Shown here one piece after another: positions 1 through 7,881 of a stretch of DNA of 21,933 nt (its first letter is position 1; the number at the start of each line of letters is the position of its first letter). Both the position numbers and the translations under genes were made by a program. This DNA comes from a virus. The notes under the pieces are model-generated. The model was given only the letters and a program-made list of their open reading frames with translations. It was not told the origin of the DNA and did no database searches. The DNA lies in the IMG/VR virus record IMGVR_UViG_3300025117_000242, positions 1 to 21,933 of that record; one strand, 5' to 3'.

Positions 1-680
1 AAAGCCGATGCCAGATGAATCAGCGAGCCACTATGATCCCCAATGCTGGCTGGACTCAAGCTAACTACCGCATAAGCTGTCGTCCATGCTGTATCGTCGG
101 CGCTATATTGCACGGAAGCAGAGAATTCCGGTGTCGTACCCGATAGCGTCAATAGACGAATACTAATATAGCTATCATTAGTGGTATCCGCCGCGCCCTT
201 GAGGTCCACCGAGCCGATATCGCTGCCCCCCACGCCACTGATCGTCGGGATATCATGTGCATTGACCGCCGAACCGCCCAGGGAAGTCATATGATAGATG
301 GCGCTGGCGCCTGTTACCGTAAAAGAAACCGCCGCGGCATCGGCCAGCGCGAATTGCGGCTCATACTGTGTCAGAATACCTGTGAATTCACGGCCTAATT
401 TAGAACTGGACAAGCCAGTGAAATATAGACCGGTTAGCGCCGAGGCACCTAGAGTACTGAATAAGATGCTATCGATCTTAGAGGCCGAGCTGTTGAAAAA
501 GCCATCGACCGTCAGCTCAACATCGCGGATACCATCCGCCAGACGCACACGATACGTGTCGGTAAATCCAGTAGCTTCCGGGGCCTCTGCCGAGAGGGAG
601 AGTGTGGCCTGATTCACGTCAGGGGAAAGATCACGACTGCCGAGTAGTACGCGGGCATTATGCCCTGCAATTTTTGCCAT
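1..680 (-). CDS. Major tail (tail tube) protein, partial at window edge
   Basis: The frame starts at ATG 680 behind GGGAGGA and stays open to base 1, giving about 226 residues with the C-terminus outside the window. The N-terminus (MAKIAGHNARVLLGSRDLS, then a DVNQATLSLSAEAPEATGF-type segment and a VELTVDGFF strand at about residues 55-63) has the pattern of siphophage tail tube proteins, which polymerise into the tail tube around the tape measure. A later part (about residues 120-200) with Ser/Thr-rich beta-type sequence could be an added immunoglobulin-like domain. It lies directly downstream of the tail-terminator candidate, as expected for this module, and has its own promoter and a structured leader. 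The family call rests on pattern recognition and position, not on an alignment. Confidence 0.7.
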   Translation of the reverse strand, partial: MAKIAGHNARVLLGSRDLSPDVNQATLSLSAEAPEATGFTDTYRVRLADGIRDVELTVDGFFNSSASKIDSILFSTLGASALTGLYFTGLSSSKLGREFTGILTQYEPQFALADAAAVSFTVTGASAIYHMTSLGGSAVNAHDIPTISGVGGSDIGSVDLKGAADTTNDSYISIRLLTLSGTTPEFSASVQYSADDTAWTTAYAVVSLSPASIGDHSGSLIHLASA

Positions 681-686
681 ATGCTA

Positions 687-763
687 TCCTCCCATAGCCA
701 GGGAGCCCATGCAAACTTTTCTGCCACGCCTGGCAGGCGCAGCGCATTGCTTTATTGCGCCTG
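687..763 (-). promoter_or_regulatory. Structured 5' leader of the tail tube gene
   Basis: Between promoter and start codon the minus-strand RNA can form three hairpins. CAGGCGCA pairs with TGCGCCTG (756-763 with 734-741). CTGCCA pairs with TGGCAG (731-736 with 721-726). CTCCC pairs with GGGAG (701-705 with 689-693). The first two share bases 734-736 and exclude each other. The third covers most of the Shine-Dalgarno GGGAGGA, so translation could be masked until the hairpin opens. Pairings are read directly; the regulatory role is inferred. Confidence 0.45.
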
Positions 764-764
764 T

Positions 765-792
765 ATTGTAACACATTTCTTGAAAATGTCAA
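765..792 (-). promoter_or_regulatory. Sigma70-type promoter for the tail tube gene
   Basis: On the minus strand TTGACA (792-787), a 16-base spacer and TACAAT (770-765), preceded by TG one base upstream of the -10 (extended -10). The spacer end TGTGT and the upstream CCTA are shared with the promoters at 10779-10806 and 13867-13894. Transcription would start near 758. Confidence 0.8.
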
Positions 793-834
793 TAGGTTTT
801 CCAAAATTATGTCTACTAATTTTACGGACGTGGA

Positions 835-1266
835 TCACCACGCGGCGACGACTTCTACAGTAAGCGGGATATGCAGCCAGGTGGCACCGCCAATAGCTAC
901 ACTTTCACCGGGATTCTGGGTTGCTGTGATATTATTTAGCTTGATACAGGTGTCCTGAATGGTAGGATCGCTCTTGATAGAGTCAATGATGGCTTGCGGT
1001 ACGGTATAAGTGCGATTCAGCAATGTTACAGGATCATTAGTATCGCGCAAATAAAGCTGTAGCCGAAATTGCCAGATGTCCTGCGCGCTATAAGCGCCAA
1101 ATTGTGCTGGTTGGTCACTAAAGCGCGTCCACGCTACCACACAGGCGGCTGAGGCTGAAGATTCCAGCTTTTGATAGGTATTCTTACTGACATTTTCCGC
1201 GCCTAATACCGAAGCCGCGCCGATATTGGCAACCAGACCATCAGCAATTGCGGAAGCTGATCCCAT
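835..1266 (-). CDS. Putative tail terminator / neck protein
   Basis: 143 residues, ATG at 1266 behind GAGGAATAAACT, three bases after the stop of the neck gene. The layout is a helical N-terminal half, a central WQFRLQLYLRDTND strand region and a C-terminal strand HIPLTVEVVAAW. That is the usual shape of siphophage tail terminator or tail-completion proteins (gpU-like), which cap the tail tube and join it to the head. Position between an HK97 gp10-like gene and the tail tube supports this. No catalytic motif is expected or seen. The alternative is another head-tail joining protein of similar size. Confidence 0.5.
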   Translation of the reverse strand: MGSASAIADGLVANIGAASVLGAENVSKNTYQKLESSASAACVVAWTRFSDQPAQFGAYSAQDIWQFRLQLYLRDTNDPVTLLNRTYTVPQAIIDSIKSDPTIQDTCIKLNNITATQNPGESVAIGGATWLHIPLTVEVVAAW

Positions 1267-1269
1267 AGT

Positions 1270-1911
1270 TTATTCCTCGCCCTCATCAACTAGTTCCTTG
1301 ATCATACCGCCAAAAATCTGAGCCGCGGCCGCAATACCCGTCAGCGCCAGCGCGGCGCCCAATGCAGTTTGATTCATAGCCGTGAAACTGGTCACAAAGA
1401 AATCGGCAACACGTTGCGCAACATGTGCTGCTGAGCCAGGTACAAAGATACTGCCATTGATATAGCCATCGATAACACGATCTGCCCAATGCGTGCCCAC
1501 AACACCAGGATGCCTTCTCGTCATGGGTGGTCCAACAAAAGCAATAGGATGCGCGAGACCCGGCCACCATAGCGCACTCTTATGCCTTGGAAAAATATAG
1601 CCAGTGCCCGCACTAGGTGGTCGCGCGCCCGTATTGGTCCAAGCAAACTTATCGGGCGTGCTGGTAAGCACCACTCTATCATATATACCACTGCGTAGCG
1701 TGTAAAACGAATCACGCAGCCTGGTTGCATAACGCGAGTCGACACGCGTACCGACCGGCGCAGCATTCTTTAGCTCGCGCGCAATACGATTTGCGGCAAG
1801 GGAAACTTGCTGTCCTAAGTGCTGTCTAGAGCGTGCGGCGGTTAAGCCCATATTGCGTGCAATAATTCCAAAGGAAGCCGCATTGATACGAATAATCAAA
1901 CCGGGCGGCAC
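1270..1911 (-). CDS. HK97 gp10-like neck / head-tail joining protein
   Basis: 213 residues, beginning with GTG 1911, which overlaps the end of the glycosyltransferase gene (GTGGAGTAAG supplies both its stop and the Shine-Dalgarno GGAG). The first half has a basic helix with RIARELKNAAPVGTRVDSRY, a common opening of gp10-like proteins. It is followed by the proline-glycine segment YIFPRHKSALWWPG and RRHPGVVGTHWADRV, which match the conserved middle of this family. The C-terminal 60 residues are Ala-rich and helical (about 175-205), longer than typical for the family and perhaps membrane-seeking or a trimer contact. It probably sits in the neck connecting portal, stopper and tail. Confidence 0.6.
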   Translation of the reverse strand: MPPGLIIRINAASFGIIARNMGLTAARSRQHLGQQVSLAANRIARELKNAAPVGTRVDSRYATRLRDSFYTLRSGIYDRVVLTSTPDKFAWTNTGARPPSAGTGYIFPRHKSALWWPGLAHPIAFVGPPMTRRHPGVVGTHWADRVIDGYINGSIFVPGSAAHVAQRVADFFVTSFTAMNQTALGAALALTGIAAAAQIFGGMIKELVDEGEE

Positions 1912-1914
1912 AAC

Positions 1915-3093
1915 TTACTCCACTAACTTCCGTATCAGATTAGCAATCCGCATAGCTGCCTGACCATCCAGTTGACCTAAATACTTATGCAACAAACGTG
2001 ACATATCCGGCGCGGGCTGGGTTAGCGCCGTAGCAATACCCACCATGAGCTCTTTGGTAGCGCTACCAATAGTCAGGATTTCGGGATCATCGTCAAAGCC
2101 ATCGGTGACCGCCACGCGCAGATTGGGGATACTGGCGGCTTCCAACACAACATTGGATGGTCCATAGGACAACACCACATCCGCAGCCATCAGGGTCGTG
2201 TCAAGGTGTTCCGCAGTCACCACACAGCGCAAGTTGGTCTTAGCGGCCTCTTGCATATGCCACTCCACATTATTACCGCGCGGATGACACTTGACCACCA
2301 ACTGTAGCTCTTTGAACTCATGTAGCGCAGACAGCAGATTATGATAGGTCTCCTCTACGCCGCTGTGACAGCCTAATAGATTGGTGTTTTGACTCCACGA
2401 TGACATGTAAACTAGCACAGGCTTATAGGGATCAAGGCGCAGGAGTTTGCAAGCCGCGTCACGCTTACGAGTCCGTCCCGCTAAACGATCAAATTGTGGC
2501 AGACCCGTCAGATAGATTTTCTGAGTTGCCGAACGCGCGCGATACCATTGCGCTTGAAAGGGGCCCGCCGCCGCGAGATAGTCTGCCGTCACCACATCGT
2601 GAATATCTGAACCGAGTGGGCCGCGCTCGGCGCTGTCAAGATAGATGGCGTGCGGGATATGCAAGACGGGTATCCCGTGCTGGATGGCATACAGCGCCAA
2701 CAGCCGATGGATGGGTTCCACATCGTTATGTAAAATCAGTAGCTTAGCCTCAGCGCGTTGTAGCGCGGCAAGCGCCAGGCTAAGATCGATGAGACGGGGA
2801 TAGAAATAGCGCGCAACGCCATTGTTGACCAACCAGTCTGAAACAGCCGTACTATGTGCCATTGGCATAGCAGGTTGGGAAGCCAGTTGTACGTGTAGCC
2901 GGCTCGCGTCACGCAGCGCTTGACTGCGATCCGTATCAGTCAGATACTCGCCCAAAGACTTGGCCGGCAGATCGATGTCATGCAATAGCTTGGTAAACTG
3001 TGGCTGAAGCGCAATGAGCTGATATGCCTTAGCGTCAAGCTGTTTTAGTACAGGTAACCAAGACGGTTGTGTAGAGACAATGATGTTTTTCAT
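1915..3093 (-). CDS. GT-B-type glycosyl/glycerophosphate transferase-like protein
   Basis: 392 residues, ATG 3093 overlapping the TGA of the upstream glycosyltransferase by four bases (ATGA), so the two are translationally coupled. Features: an N-terminal Rossmann-like start (IIVSTQPSWLPVL), GLPQFDRL near 197-204, VKCHPRG at 267-273 and LSYGPSNVVLEAA at 308-320. The HPRG loop followed by a [ST]-x-S-N-V-x-L-E-A element is typical of the nucleotide-sugar-binding half of CDP-glycerol glycerophosphotransferase-like and capsule-type GT-B enzymes. It most likely adds a sugar or polyol to virion proteins or to the cell surface. Substrate and family cannot be fixed from sequence alone. Confidence 0.6.
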   Translation of the reverse strand: MKNIIVSTQPSWLPVLKQLDAKAYQLIALQPQFTKLLHDIDLPAKSLGEYLTDTDRSQALRDASRLHVQLASQPAMPMAHSTAVSDWLVNNGVARYFYPRLIDLSLALAALQRAEAKLLILHNDVEPIHRLLALYAIQHGIPVLHIPHAIYLDSAERGPLGSDIHDVVTADYLAAAGPFQAQWYRARSATQKIYLTGLPQFDRLAGRTRKRDAACKLLRLDPYKPVLVYMSSWSQNTNLLGCHSGVEETYHNLLSALHEFKELQLVVKCHPRGNNVEWHMQEAAKTNLRCVVTAEHLDTTLMAADVVLSYGPSNVVLEAASIPNLRVAVTDGFDDDPEILTIGSATKELMVGIATALTQPAPDMSRLLHKYLGQLDGQAAMRIANLIRKLVE

Positions 3094-4499
3094 TGTGATG
3101 GGACCACATCAGAAAGATAGAGCTGATTCATAATCTGAATCAGGTCGTAACTGGCCGCTTGCACTAGATTGACATCAGCCAGCTCCACTGCCATAGTCTT
3201 ACTTTCCAGAAAGTCCAGATGGAACTGATTGGCGACGGCTAATAACTCTGGACTAGGTTGATTTTCCGGTATTGCCGCGCACTCAGCTACCGTATTATCA
3301 GGAGTTTCAACCAGCTCTTTTTTCTGGCCTTGCCAATTGACCCAATATACCTGCGGTAATTGTCCATTATCAGCACTGGCATTTGCAATGATGCTACGAT
3401 ACTGTTGCTCCAGTAGAGATAATTGATTACCGATAAACCATTGTTGATAGAGCGGGATGCGCTCTTGAGCCTGCGCTTGCAATTCTGGCAGGTTATCCAA
3501 AGTATCTCGCAATGACTTTTCCCACAGGTTGCTAGCGGGCGGAATCAGCAGTCCTAGTCCGGCATGTTCGCGATACGGCTCGCCCTCTTGCGCAATCCAC
3601 GGCACACCCGCTAAGCCATATTCCGAAGTCTTGATCCAAGAGCGCCGCTGATCGAAGGTGCCAGATAAAGGCGCGACACCGATATCAAATGCCTTGACAA
3701 TTTTAGGCCAATTTTCAGGCGCCACGCCAGGCTGATAGCGTTTGTTATGTAAAGGTACATCCAATTGGTTGTAGATGCGCAGATCGTTGCCGCAGACCAA
3801 GAACACCACATTGGGATAAGCCAGAGCAATAGCACGCGCTGCTTCACGTAATCCCGATCCCCACCATGAATCATAGTGCGATACCGAGCCGCCCCAACCG
3901 ATCACGATACGCCCTGTCAGATTGAGCTTAGCTTTCATTTCCTCGCGTGTCGGCAAAGTGCTCCACCAATCGCCACGATAGAAATTGGGCACGTGATAGC
4001 CGCGACAGACATGGGACCAATCGCGTAAGATTTGCCGCGAAGGCGAGATCAGGGCATTGGTCAGACGTAAGCCTTGTTCCAATATCTGTAGCGGTGGCGG
4101 GTCCAGCTTAGCGGTATTCTGCGCCCAGAAACCATGCGCGGGATTTGACCACGGTAAACCCGGATAATCATCGTCCAAGTCGATGGCAACCGCCTTGTTC
4201 ATACCCTGCCAATAGCGGATTACGTCGATGACGCCAGGCGTGATTACATTGCGCTGCACAATAATGAGATCGGATGGCGCGATGATATCCTGAATCGCCG
4301 GTGAAAGGTAATCAAGAAAACCGCTGATGTGTACGAGCTTCGCCTTCCAGCCATCATAAGCATGATGGTATAGCTCACCATGCTCAGCCGCATAATTTAT
4401 AGCATTTGCAGGATCAAGTGCCCTAAATTGACTACAATTCCACTCCATATCGCCATCTGCGTATGCTATTACAATATTTAGTGATTTATGATCCGCCAT
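3090..4499 (-). CDS. Glycosyltransferase, GT4-like GT-B fold
   Basis: 469 residues, ATG 4499 behind AGGATAAT. Visible motifs: a hinge-type DLDDDYPGLP at about 107-116, ISPSRQI at 152-158, the start of the second Rossmann domain GRIVIGWGGSVSHYDS at 196-211, FDIGVAPLSGTFDQRRSWIK at 271-290 and EYGLAGVPWIA at 293-303. The last two form the donor-binding region of retaining GT-B enzymes (GT4 type), where an acidic or polar residue contacts the nucleotide sugar and K290 is in the usual basic position. The last 100 residues (from about 370) have no clear fold match and may bind an acceptor. Encoded inside the head-tail module, it is likely to decorate virion proteins. Confidence 0.75.
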   Translation of the reverse strand: MADHKSLNIVIAYADGDMEWNCSQFRALDPANAINYAAEHGELYHHAYDGWKAKLVHISGFLDYLSPAIQDIIAPSDLIIVQRNVITPGVIDVIRYWQGMNKAVAIDLDDDYPGLPWSNPAHGFWAQNTAKLDPPPLQILEQGLRLTNALISPSRQILRDWSHVCRGYHVPNFYRGDWWSTLPTREEMKAKLNLTGRIVIGWGGSVSHYDSWWGSGLREAARAIALAYPNVVFLVCGNDLRIYNQLDVPLHNKRYQPGVAPENWPKIVKAFDIGVAPLSGTFDQRRSWIKTSEYGLAGVPWIAQEGEPYREHAGLGLLIPPASNLWEKSLRDTLDNLPELQAQAQERIPLYQQWFIGNQLSLLEQQYRSIIANASADNGQLPQVYWVNWQGQKKELVETPDNTVAECAAIPENQPSPELLAVANQFHLDFLESKTMAVELADVNLVQAASYDLIQIMNQLYLSDVVPSQ

Positions 4500-4505
4500 A
4501 TTATC

Positions 4506-5069
4506 CTAAGTATTATCACTCGTTTTACTCGTTGTGCCACGGCCCGGAAACTTGAACATGCCGCGCACAAAACGTCCTGGCACGCGATCCGTATCGTCCT
4601 CATGGGTTTCCTTGTCGTCAATACTGATGCCGCCGACATAGAGTTTGCCCAGCGCGCTATCACCACTGATACCAGCCGTCGAAAGGTCCATTGACTGCAA
4701 TGCATCCACGCCTTGATCGAACAGTTGCATAAAGACTTGGCCGCGTGTGCGTTCGCCAGGGCCTAAAGTCACATTGATACGTGAGAGTTCGGTATAGGCG
4801 GCGGCATATAGCGTGTTGAGATTGGTCAAACGATCATAAATCGTCGCACTGGATGCCGCGGGGACACTATAGCCCAGATTGGTCAACGCGGTATTGATCA
4901 CCGAATAGCCCTGTTCCAGCCAGTTATTGACATGTGTTAGTGTGGGTGAAGTTGCAGTGCTAAAAGCCAACGCACCGCCAAGGACGTTCTGGCATAGACC
5001 TGCTACATGAGAAGCCGAAGCATAAGCCGTAATGGTTGCAGTAACTGGAGAACCAGCATAAGTTGGCAC
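4506..5069 (-). CDS. Putative head-tail connector (adaptor) protein
   Basis: 187 residues, GTG start at 5069 with AGGAAG seven bases upstream. The central part is helical (NNWLEQGYSVINTALTNLGY, then a Tyr-rich helix and GPGERTRGQVFMQLFDQGVDAL) and recalls the helical bundle of adaptor or connector proteins bound below the portal. The C-terminal 45 residues are charged and flexible (DDKETHEDDTDRV, then basic RFVRGMFKFPGRG). The gene sits six bases upstream of the first glycosyltransferase, and the neck genes resume after the two transferases. The assignment is based on shape and position only. Confidence 0.4.
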   Translation of the reverse strand: MPTYAGSPVTATITAYASASHVAGLCQNVLGGALAFSTATSPTLTHVNNWLEQGYSVINTALTNLGYSVPAASSATIYDRLTNLNTLYAAAYTELSRINVTLGPGERTRGQVFMQLFDQGVDALQSMDLSTAGISGDSALGKLYVGGISIDDKETHEDDTDRVPGRFVRGMFKFPGRGTTSKTSDNT

Positions 5070-5079
5070 AAGATACTTC

Positions 5080-5835
5080 CTAACTCACAACCAGCGTTTG
5101 TGGATTGGTAAAATTATAGCCTGCAAGTTGCGACCAGACGTATACCGTTCCGGCATCTAACATAAAAGTTACCTGTCCGTTAGTGTCGGTGCTCAGCACA
5201 CCCGCAATAATATTAGAACCCGCGCTGTCAGATGTGACCCAAACCTCTACGCCATCCAACGGATTTGTGCCGTCAGTAATGGTAATGACAGTGGAGGTGG
5301 CGCCAGCGCCGCCCGTATTGGTAAGCAAGTCATCCAGGTGCTTATCTACGCTACCTGTCGCTGGCGTCCCGGCTGTAGGCGCCAATTTCATAGCATCGCG
5401 CACATCTTGATCCGTGGGCAAAGCCGCAAGCTGCGTATCCAGATTGGCCGATGCCATCCCCAATGCAGTTCTGGCGCCCACCGCACTTAGAATATCATCT
5501 AATTTGGCAGCCCGCACAGCAGTGTAATCTTCCGCTAATGGCAATGCCGAAATATTAGCATCCGGTAACACTAATCCTAAAGCTGCCAGATGTTGCTGAT
5601 CCACGCTGCTACTAGCAGTCTTGAATGTCGCTACATAATCATACAAATTGGGGCTAGCAGATGCTAAGCGGTAAAAATAAACACCATTGCGACTTTCTGA
5701 CGGTGAACCACCAGTAACCACAATAGTATCCGTGCCGTCAGCAATGGTAATGCGATTGATGTCAATCGTTGGTGCAACTCCCGACGCGCCCGTTTTTGTA
5801 TCAATAAACTGCCCAAAAAAGATTAGGTCGGCCAT
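5080..5835 (-). CDS. Virion protein with C-terminal prealbumin-like (Ig-type) domain
   Basis: 251 residues from ATG 5835, which has GGGAGG six bases upstream; a TTG one codon earlier is less likely. Residues about 1-75 are beta-rich (repeated TIADGTDTIVVTGG-type strands), and the middle, about 95-160, is helical with AAKLDDIL and LDTQLAALPTDQDVRDAM. The last 75 residues (VITITDGTNPLDGVEVWVTS, then GVLSTDTNGQVTFMLDAGTVYVW) follow the pattern of carboxypeptidase-regulatory or SpaA-like domains, where a D-x-N-G-x-V turn is typical. Such domains decorate phage capsids and tails and are thought to bind carbohydrate or host surfaces. It lies in a run of small virion genes after the capsid gene. Confidence 0.5.
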   Translation of the reverse strand: MADLIFFGQFIDTKTGASGVAPTIDINRITIADGTDTIVVTGGSPSESRNGVYFYRLASASPNLYDYVATFKTASSSVDQQHLAALGLVLPDANISALPLAEDYTAVRAAKLDDILSAVGARTALGMASANLDTQLAALPTDQDVRDAMKLAPTAGTPATGSVDKHLDDLLTNTGGAGATSTVITITDGTNPLDGVEVWVTSDSAGSNIIAGVLSTDTNGQVTFMLDAGTVYVWSQLAGYNFTNPQTLVVS

Positions 5836-5850
5836 CAATAGCCTCCCGAT

Positions 5851-6060
5851 TTACAGGCCCAGCGCCTGCCGCCTGAGTGCTTCCCGCTCAGCCATCAGCG
5901 CCTGGATCGTCACCTCGGCCTGCTGGTTGGCGGCCTGCTGATCGGCGCGCGCCCGCTCGATGGCGTCGTCCATGCTGTCCAGGTCGAAGCGTACAAACAG
6001 CTTGCCCATGTCAGCCATCGAGATGGGTTCAATCAGTTTTGCAAATTCCTCGAGTGTCAT
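5851..6060 (-). CDS. Small coiled-coil protein of unknown function
   Basis: 69 residues, ATG 6060 behind GGAGCGGAG. The sequence is acidic and Ala/Gln-rich. From about residue 28 to the end it forms one heptad-like helix (DSMDDAIERARADQQAANQQ followed by EVTIQALMAEREALRRQ). Codon use is more GC-rich than in the flanking genes. It sits between the LamG-like gene and the prealbumin-domain gene and so is probably co-translated with virion proteins. No family is recognised; it could be a chaperone or oligomerisation factor for a neighbour. Confidence 0.6.
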   Translation of the reverse strand: MTLEEFAKLIEPISMADMGKLFVRFDLDSMDDAIERARADQQAANQQAEVTIQALMAEREALRRQALGL

Positions 6061-6072
6061 GTTGCTCCGCTC

Positions 6073-6924
6073 CTATGTCGTAAAATCGGCGTAGGCCAGG
6101 CCCGCGCCAGCGTTCCACAATGCGCTTCTTTTCGCAGCGTCTAACGCACCGCCCGCTCCGGCTGCGGATTTCCACATGGCGACGGGGCCGATGCGACCAT
6201 TAGCATAGTATCCAGAAAGCGTCGTCGGCGATTGCTGGCCGACCCGAAATGGATTTGTATTTACTCCTGGATTGCGAATAGTGTTTTTAGTGTCCAAAAC
6301 ACCGTCTACGGACACGCCAATAATCGAATTGGCCGCATCGTGAAACACCATTATAAAGTGCCATTGCAAAACCGCAATAACTCCATATGTATTAGCGGTC
6401 ACATTGTCGTACTGACCAGACGGATTGCCGATCTCAAATATGGCCCTTCTCGTTGTTGAATACTGAAGTGAGCATTCTTCCAACCCAGAGTCAACTCTGC
6501 CTTTCGCGACGATTAGCTGTCCGGCATCATCCGCAAAATACACCCACGCGGCAAATGTAAAATCAACATCCCCCATTTGTAGCAGCGCCTCACTATTGCG
6601 CGTGAAATAGTCCGCCGTGCCGTCAAACGTGCGCGCGCCCGCGTACACGATGCCAGCCGCGCTGCCCGGTGACGATACCTGCGTCAGCGTCAACCCGTTT
6701 GTGTGCAGGTCAAGCGCATTGTTCGCGCCAGCGGCCTCGTTCAGCGGCCAATAGGCGACAAGATTATTCAGCAGCCCATTGCCCGCCGCACTCGTCGTCT
6801 GTCCCGTGCCCAGGCCGTAGCCGAGGCTGCTGCGCGCGCCCAGACCCAGGCCGATACTAAAGCGCCGTAATAGTTCGCGATAAGACGGACGCAGAAATTG
6901 TCGGTACGGTAGTGCAATTGTCAT
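6073..6924 (-). CDS. LamG/concanavalin A-like lectin domain virion protein
   Basis: 283 residues, ATG 6924 two bases after the stop of the preceding gene. After a short basic N-terminus (about 1-35) and a linker, residues about 53-283 fit a concanavalin A-like jelly roll: LVAYWPLNEAAG (a very common LamG_3 opening), GARTFDGTADYF at about 96-107, DFTFAAWVYFADD at 120-132, the WHFIMVFHD strand and VSVDGVLDT in the second half, ending with GRIGPVAMWKSA. Proteins of this type bind carbohydrate and occur on phage capsids and tails. Its place between capsid and connector genes suggests a head fibre or decoration protein. Confidence 0.75.
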   Translation of the reverse strand: MTIALPYRQFLRPSYRELLRRFSIGLGLGARSSLGYGLGTGQTTSAAGNGLLNNLVAYWPLNEAAGANNALDLHTNGLTLTQVSSPGSAAGIVYAGARTFDGTADYFTRNSEALLQMGDVDFTFAAWVYFADDAGQLIVAKGRVDSGLEECSLQYSTTRRAIFEIGNPSGQYDNVTANTYGVIAVLQWHFIMVFHDAANSIIGVSVDGVLDTKNTIRNPGVNTNPFRVGQQSPTTLSGYYANGRIGPVAMWKSAAGAGGALDAAKRSALWNAGAGLAYADFTT

Positions 6925-6926
6925 TA

Positions 6927-7277
6927 TTAGACTGGATACAATCTAAATGACGCCCTAAAAATACTGGCCGCGGTAGCGCCATTCCACACCTGCACCTTGA
7001 CCGCATTGCCGATCAGCGTCAGATTGACCGATGCCGCAGTCGAGGCGGTGATCGCCTGGCTGGCTGCAATGGTATCCCAATGTACGCCATAGTCTGAGGA
7101 TTCGAGAAAATGTAAGCCCGAACCCGCACCGGCTGCCGCACTGGCGTTAGACCACAACAGCCCCACCAATCTGGCATGACCCTGACAGATAGCCGAACCG
7201 GCTACAGAGGCAGAGATCGCCAATGTAGCGGCAGTTTCCAGCACACTTTCAGCAGCTTGCGCATAGAGTTTAGCCAT
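6927..7277 (-). CDS. Small beta-rich protein, probably a virion component
   Basis: 116 residues, ATG 7277. It is Ala/Ser-rich with alternating hydrophobic strands (SVNLTLIGNAVKVQVWNGA and IFRASFRLYPV at the end). Similar size and composition to the product of 7484-7858 suggest that both are surface or fibre-type virion proteins, but no family is recognised. Its start codon is embedded in the end of a 14-codon upstream reading frame, so translation may be coupled to that leader. The whole unit has its own consensus promoter at 7440-7468. Confidence 0.55.
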   Translation of the reverse strand: MAKLYAQAAESVLETAATLAISASVAGSAICQGHARLVGLLWSNASAAAGAGSGLHFLESSDYGVHWDTIAASQAITASTAASVNLTLIGNAVKVQVWNGATAASIFRASFRLYPV

Positions 7278-7314
7278 TGCGCGTCTGCCTGTGAATATAG
7301 AGACTAATCATCAT
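7270..7314 (-). CDS. Possible 14-residue leader peptide (MMISLYIHRQTRNG)
   Basis: ATGATG at 7314-7309 follows AGGAGAG at ideal distance, and the frame ends at TAA 7272-7270, which overlaps the ATGGCTAA start of the next gene. The gene at 7277 has no other good Shine-Dalgarno, so ribosomes may reach it by finishing this short frame. Seen: the frame, its ribosome site and the overlap. Inferred: coupling. Confidence 0.4.
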   Translation of the reverse strand: MMISLYIHRQTRNG

Positions 7315-7439
7315 GTCTCTCCTATAAATAAATAATGCACCGTGTATCCTGGTGATAGCACAATGCATTACCATATTGCATGTGTATCGCGACCAGCTCG
7401 TTTTTACGATTGCCGTTCAATTAAGGCACGCGAGCACGT
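7315..7439 (-). promoter_or_regulatory. Untranslated leader with hairpin potential
   Basis: About 125 bases lie between the promoter at 7440-7468 and the first start codon. The clearest structure is CAC-A-ATGCA pairing with TGCAT-GTG (one bulged A), near 7361-7385. No intrinsic terminator is visible and no known riboswitch was recognised. Confidence 0.3.
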
Positions 7440-7468
7440 ATTATAACAGTAAGTCGGCTTTATGTCAA
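7440..7468 (-). promoter_or_regulatory. Consensus sigma70 promoter
   Basis: Minus-strand TTGACA (7468-7463), exactly 17 bases, TATAAT (7445-7440). Both hexamers are perfect. It would start transcription near 7433, after the 7484-7858 gene, and drive the operon of small virion genes, connector, glycosyltransferases and neck genes. Confidence 0.85.
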
Positions 7469-7483
7469 ATGGTTATGTATACC

Positions 7484-7858
7484 CTACTTACGCACAACTA
7501 GATATTGCAGCGTCAGCGGCGCATCTGCGGTAGCCGCGCTACCCGCATTATAGAACTTCATCGTTAGTGTACTAGCCGCAGTCGCGCAAGCGCCCGTCAT
7601 AAAGGCACAAGCCGCCATGCTGGACGAGGTCACAAACACCAAGTCCAAGAGCGCCAGGTTAGGCACGGTTAGCGCTACTGAGCCGCTGGAAGCCGCGCCA
7701 CACGAGATAGCTGTCACCACACCGGAACCGGCAATGATCTTAGTGATCTCAGTGCCCAATGTGCCTACCGTCAGATTGCCCGACGTATCAACGCTGAAAC
7801 CGCCAACTTCAATGCCGCCAACAGGTCGCGTCAAACGCCGAATCTTATAACTTGCCAT
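7484..7858 (-). CDS. Small beta-rich protein, probably a virion or head decoration component
   Basis: 124 residues, ATG 7858 behind AAAGGAGTGTAACTC. After a basic start (MASYKIRRLTRPVGGIEVGG) the sequence alternates short strands rich in Ser, Ala, Thr and Gly. There are four cysteines, one at about 53 in SCGAA, the others in the AACAFMTGACA segment at about 83-91. The C-terminus LTLQYLVVRK is a typical last strand. It lies directly after the capsid gene, where decoration or head-fibre proteins are common. No family is recognised. It ends just before the promoter at 7440-7468, so it is the last gene of the capsid transcript if that transcript stops there. Confidence 0.55.
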   Translation of the reverse strand: MASYKIRRLTRPVGGIEVGGFSVDTSGNLTVGTLGTEITKIIAGSGVVTAISCGAASSGSVALTVPNLALLDLVFVTSSSMAACAFMTGACATAASTLTMKFYNAGSAATADAPLTLQYLVVRK

Positions 7859-7881
7859 GAGTTACACTCCTTTATAGAGCG

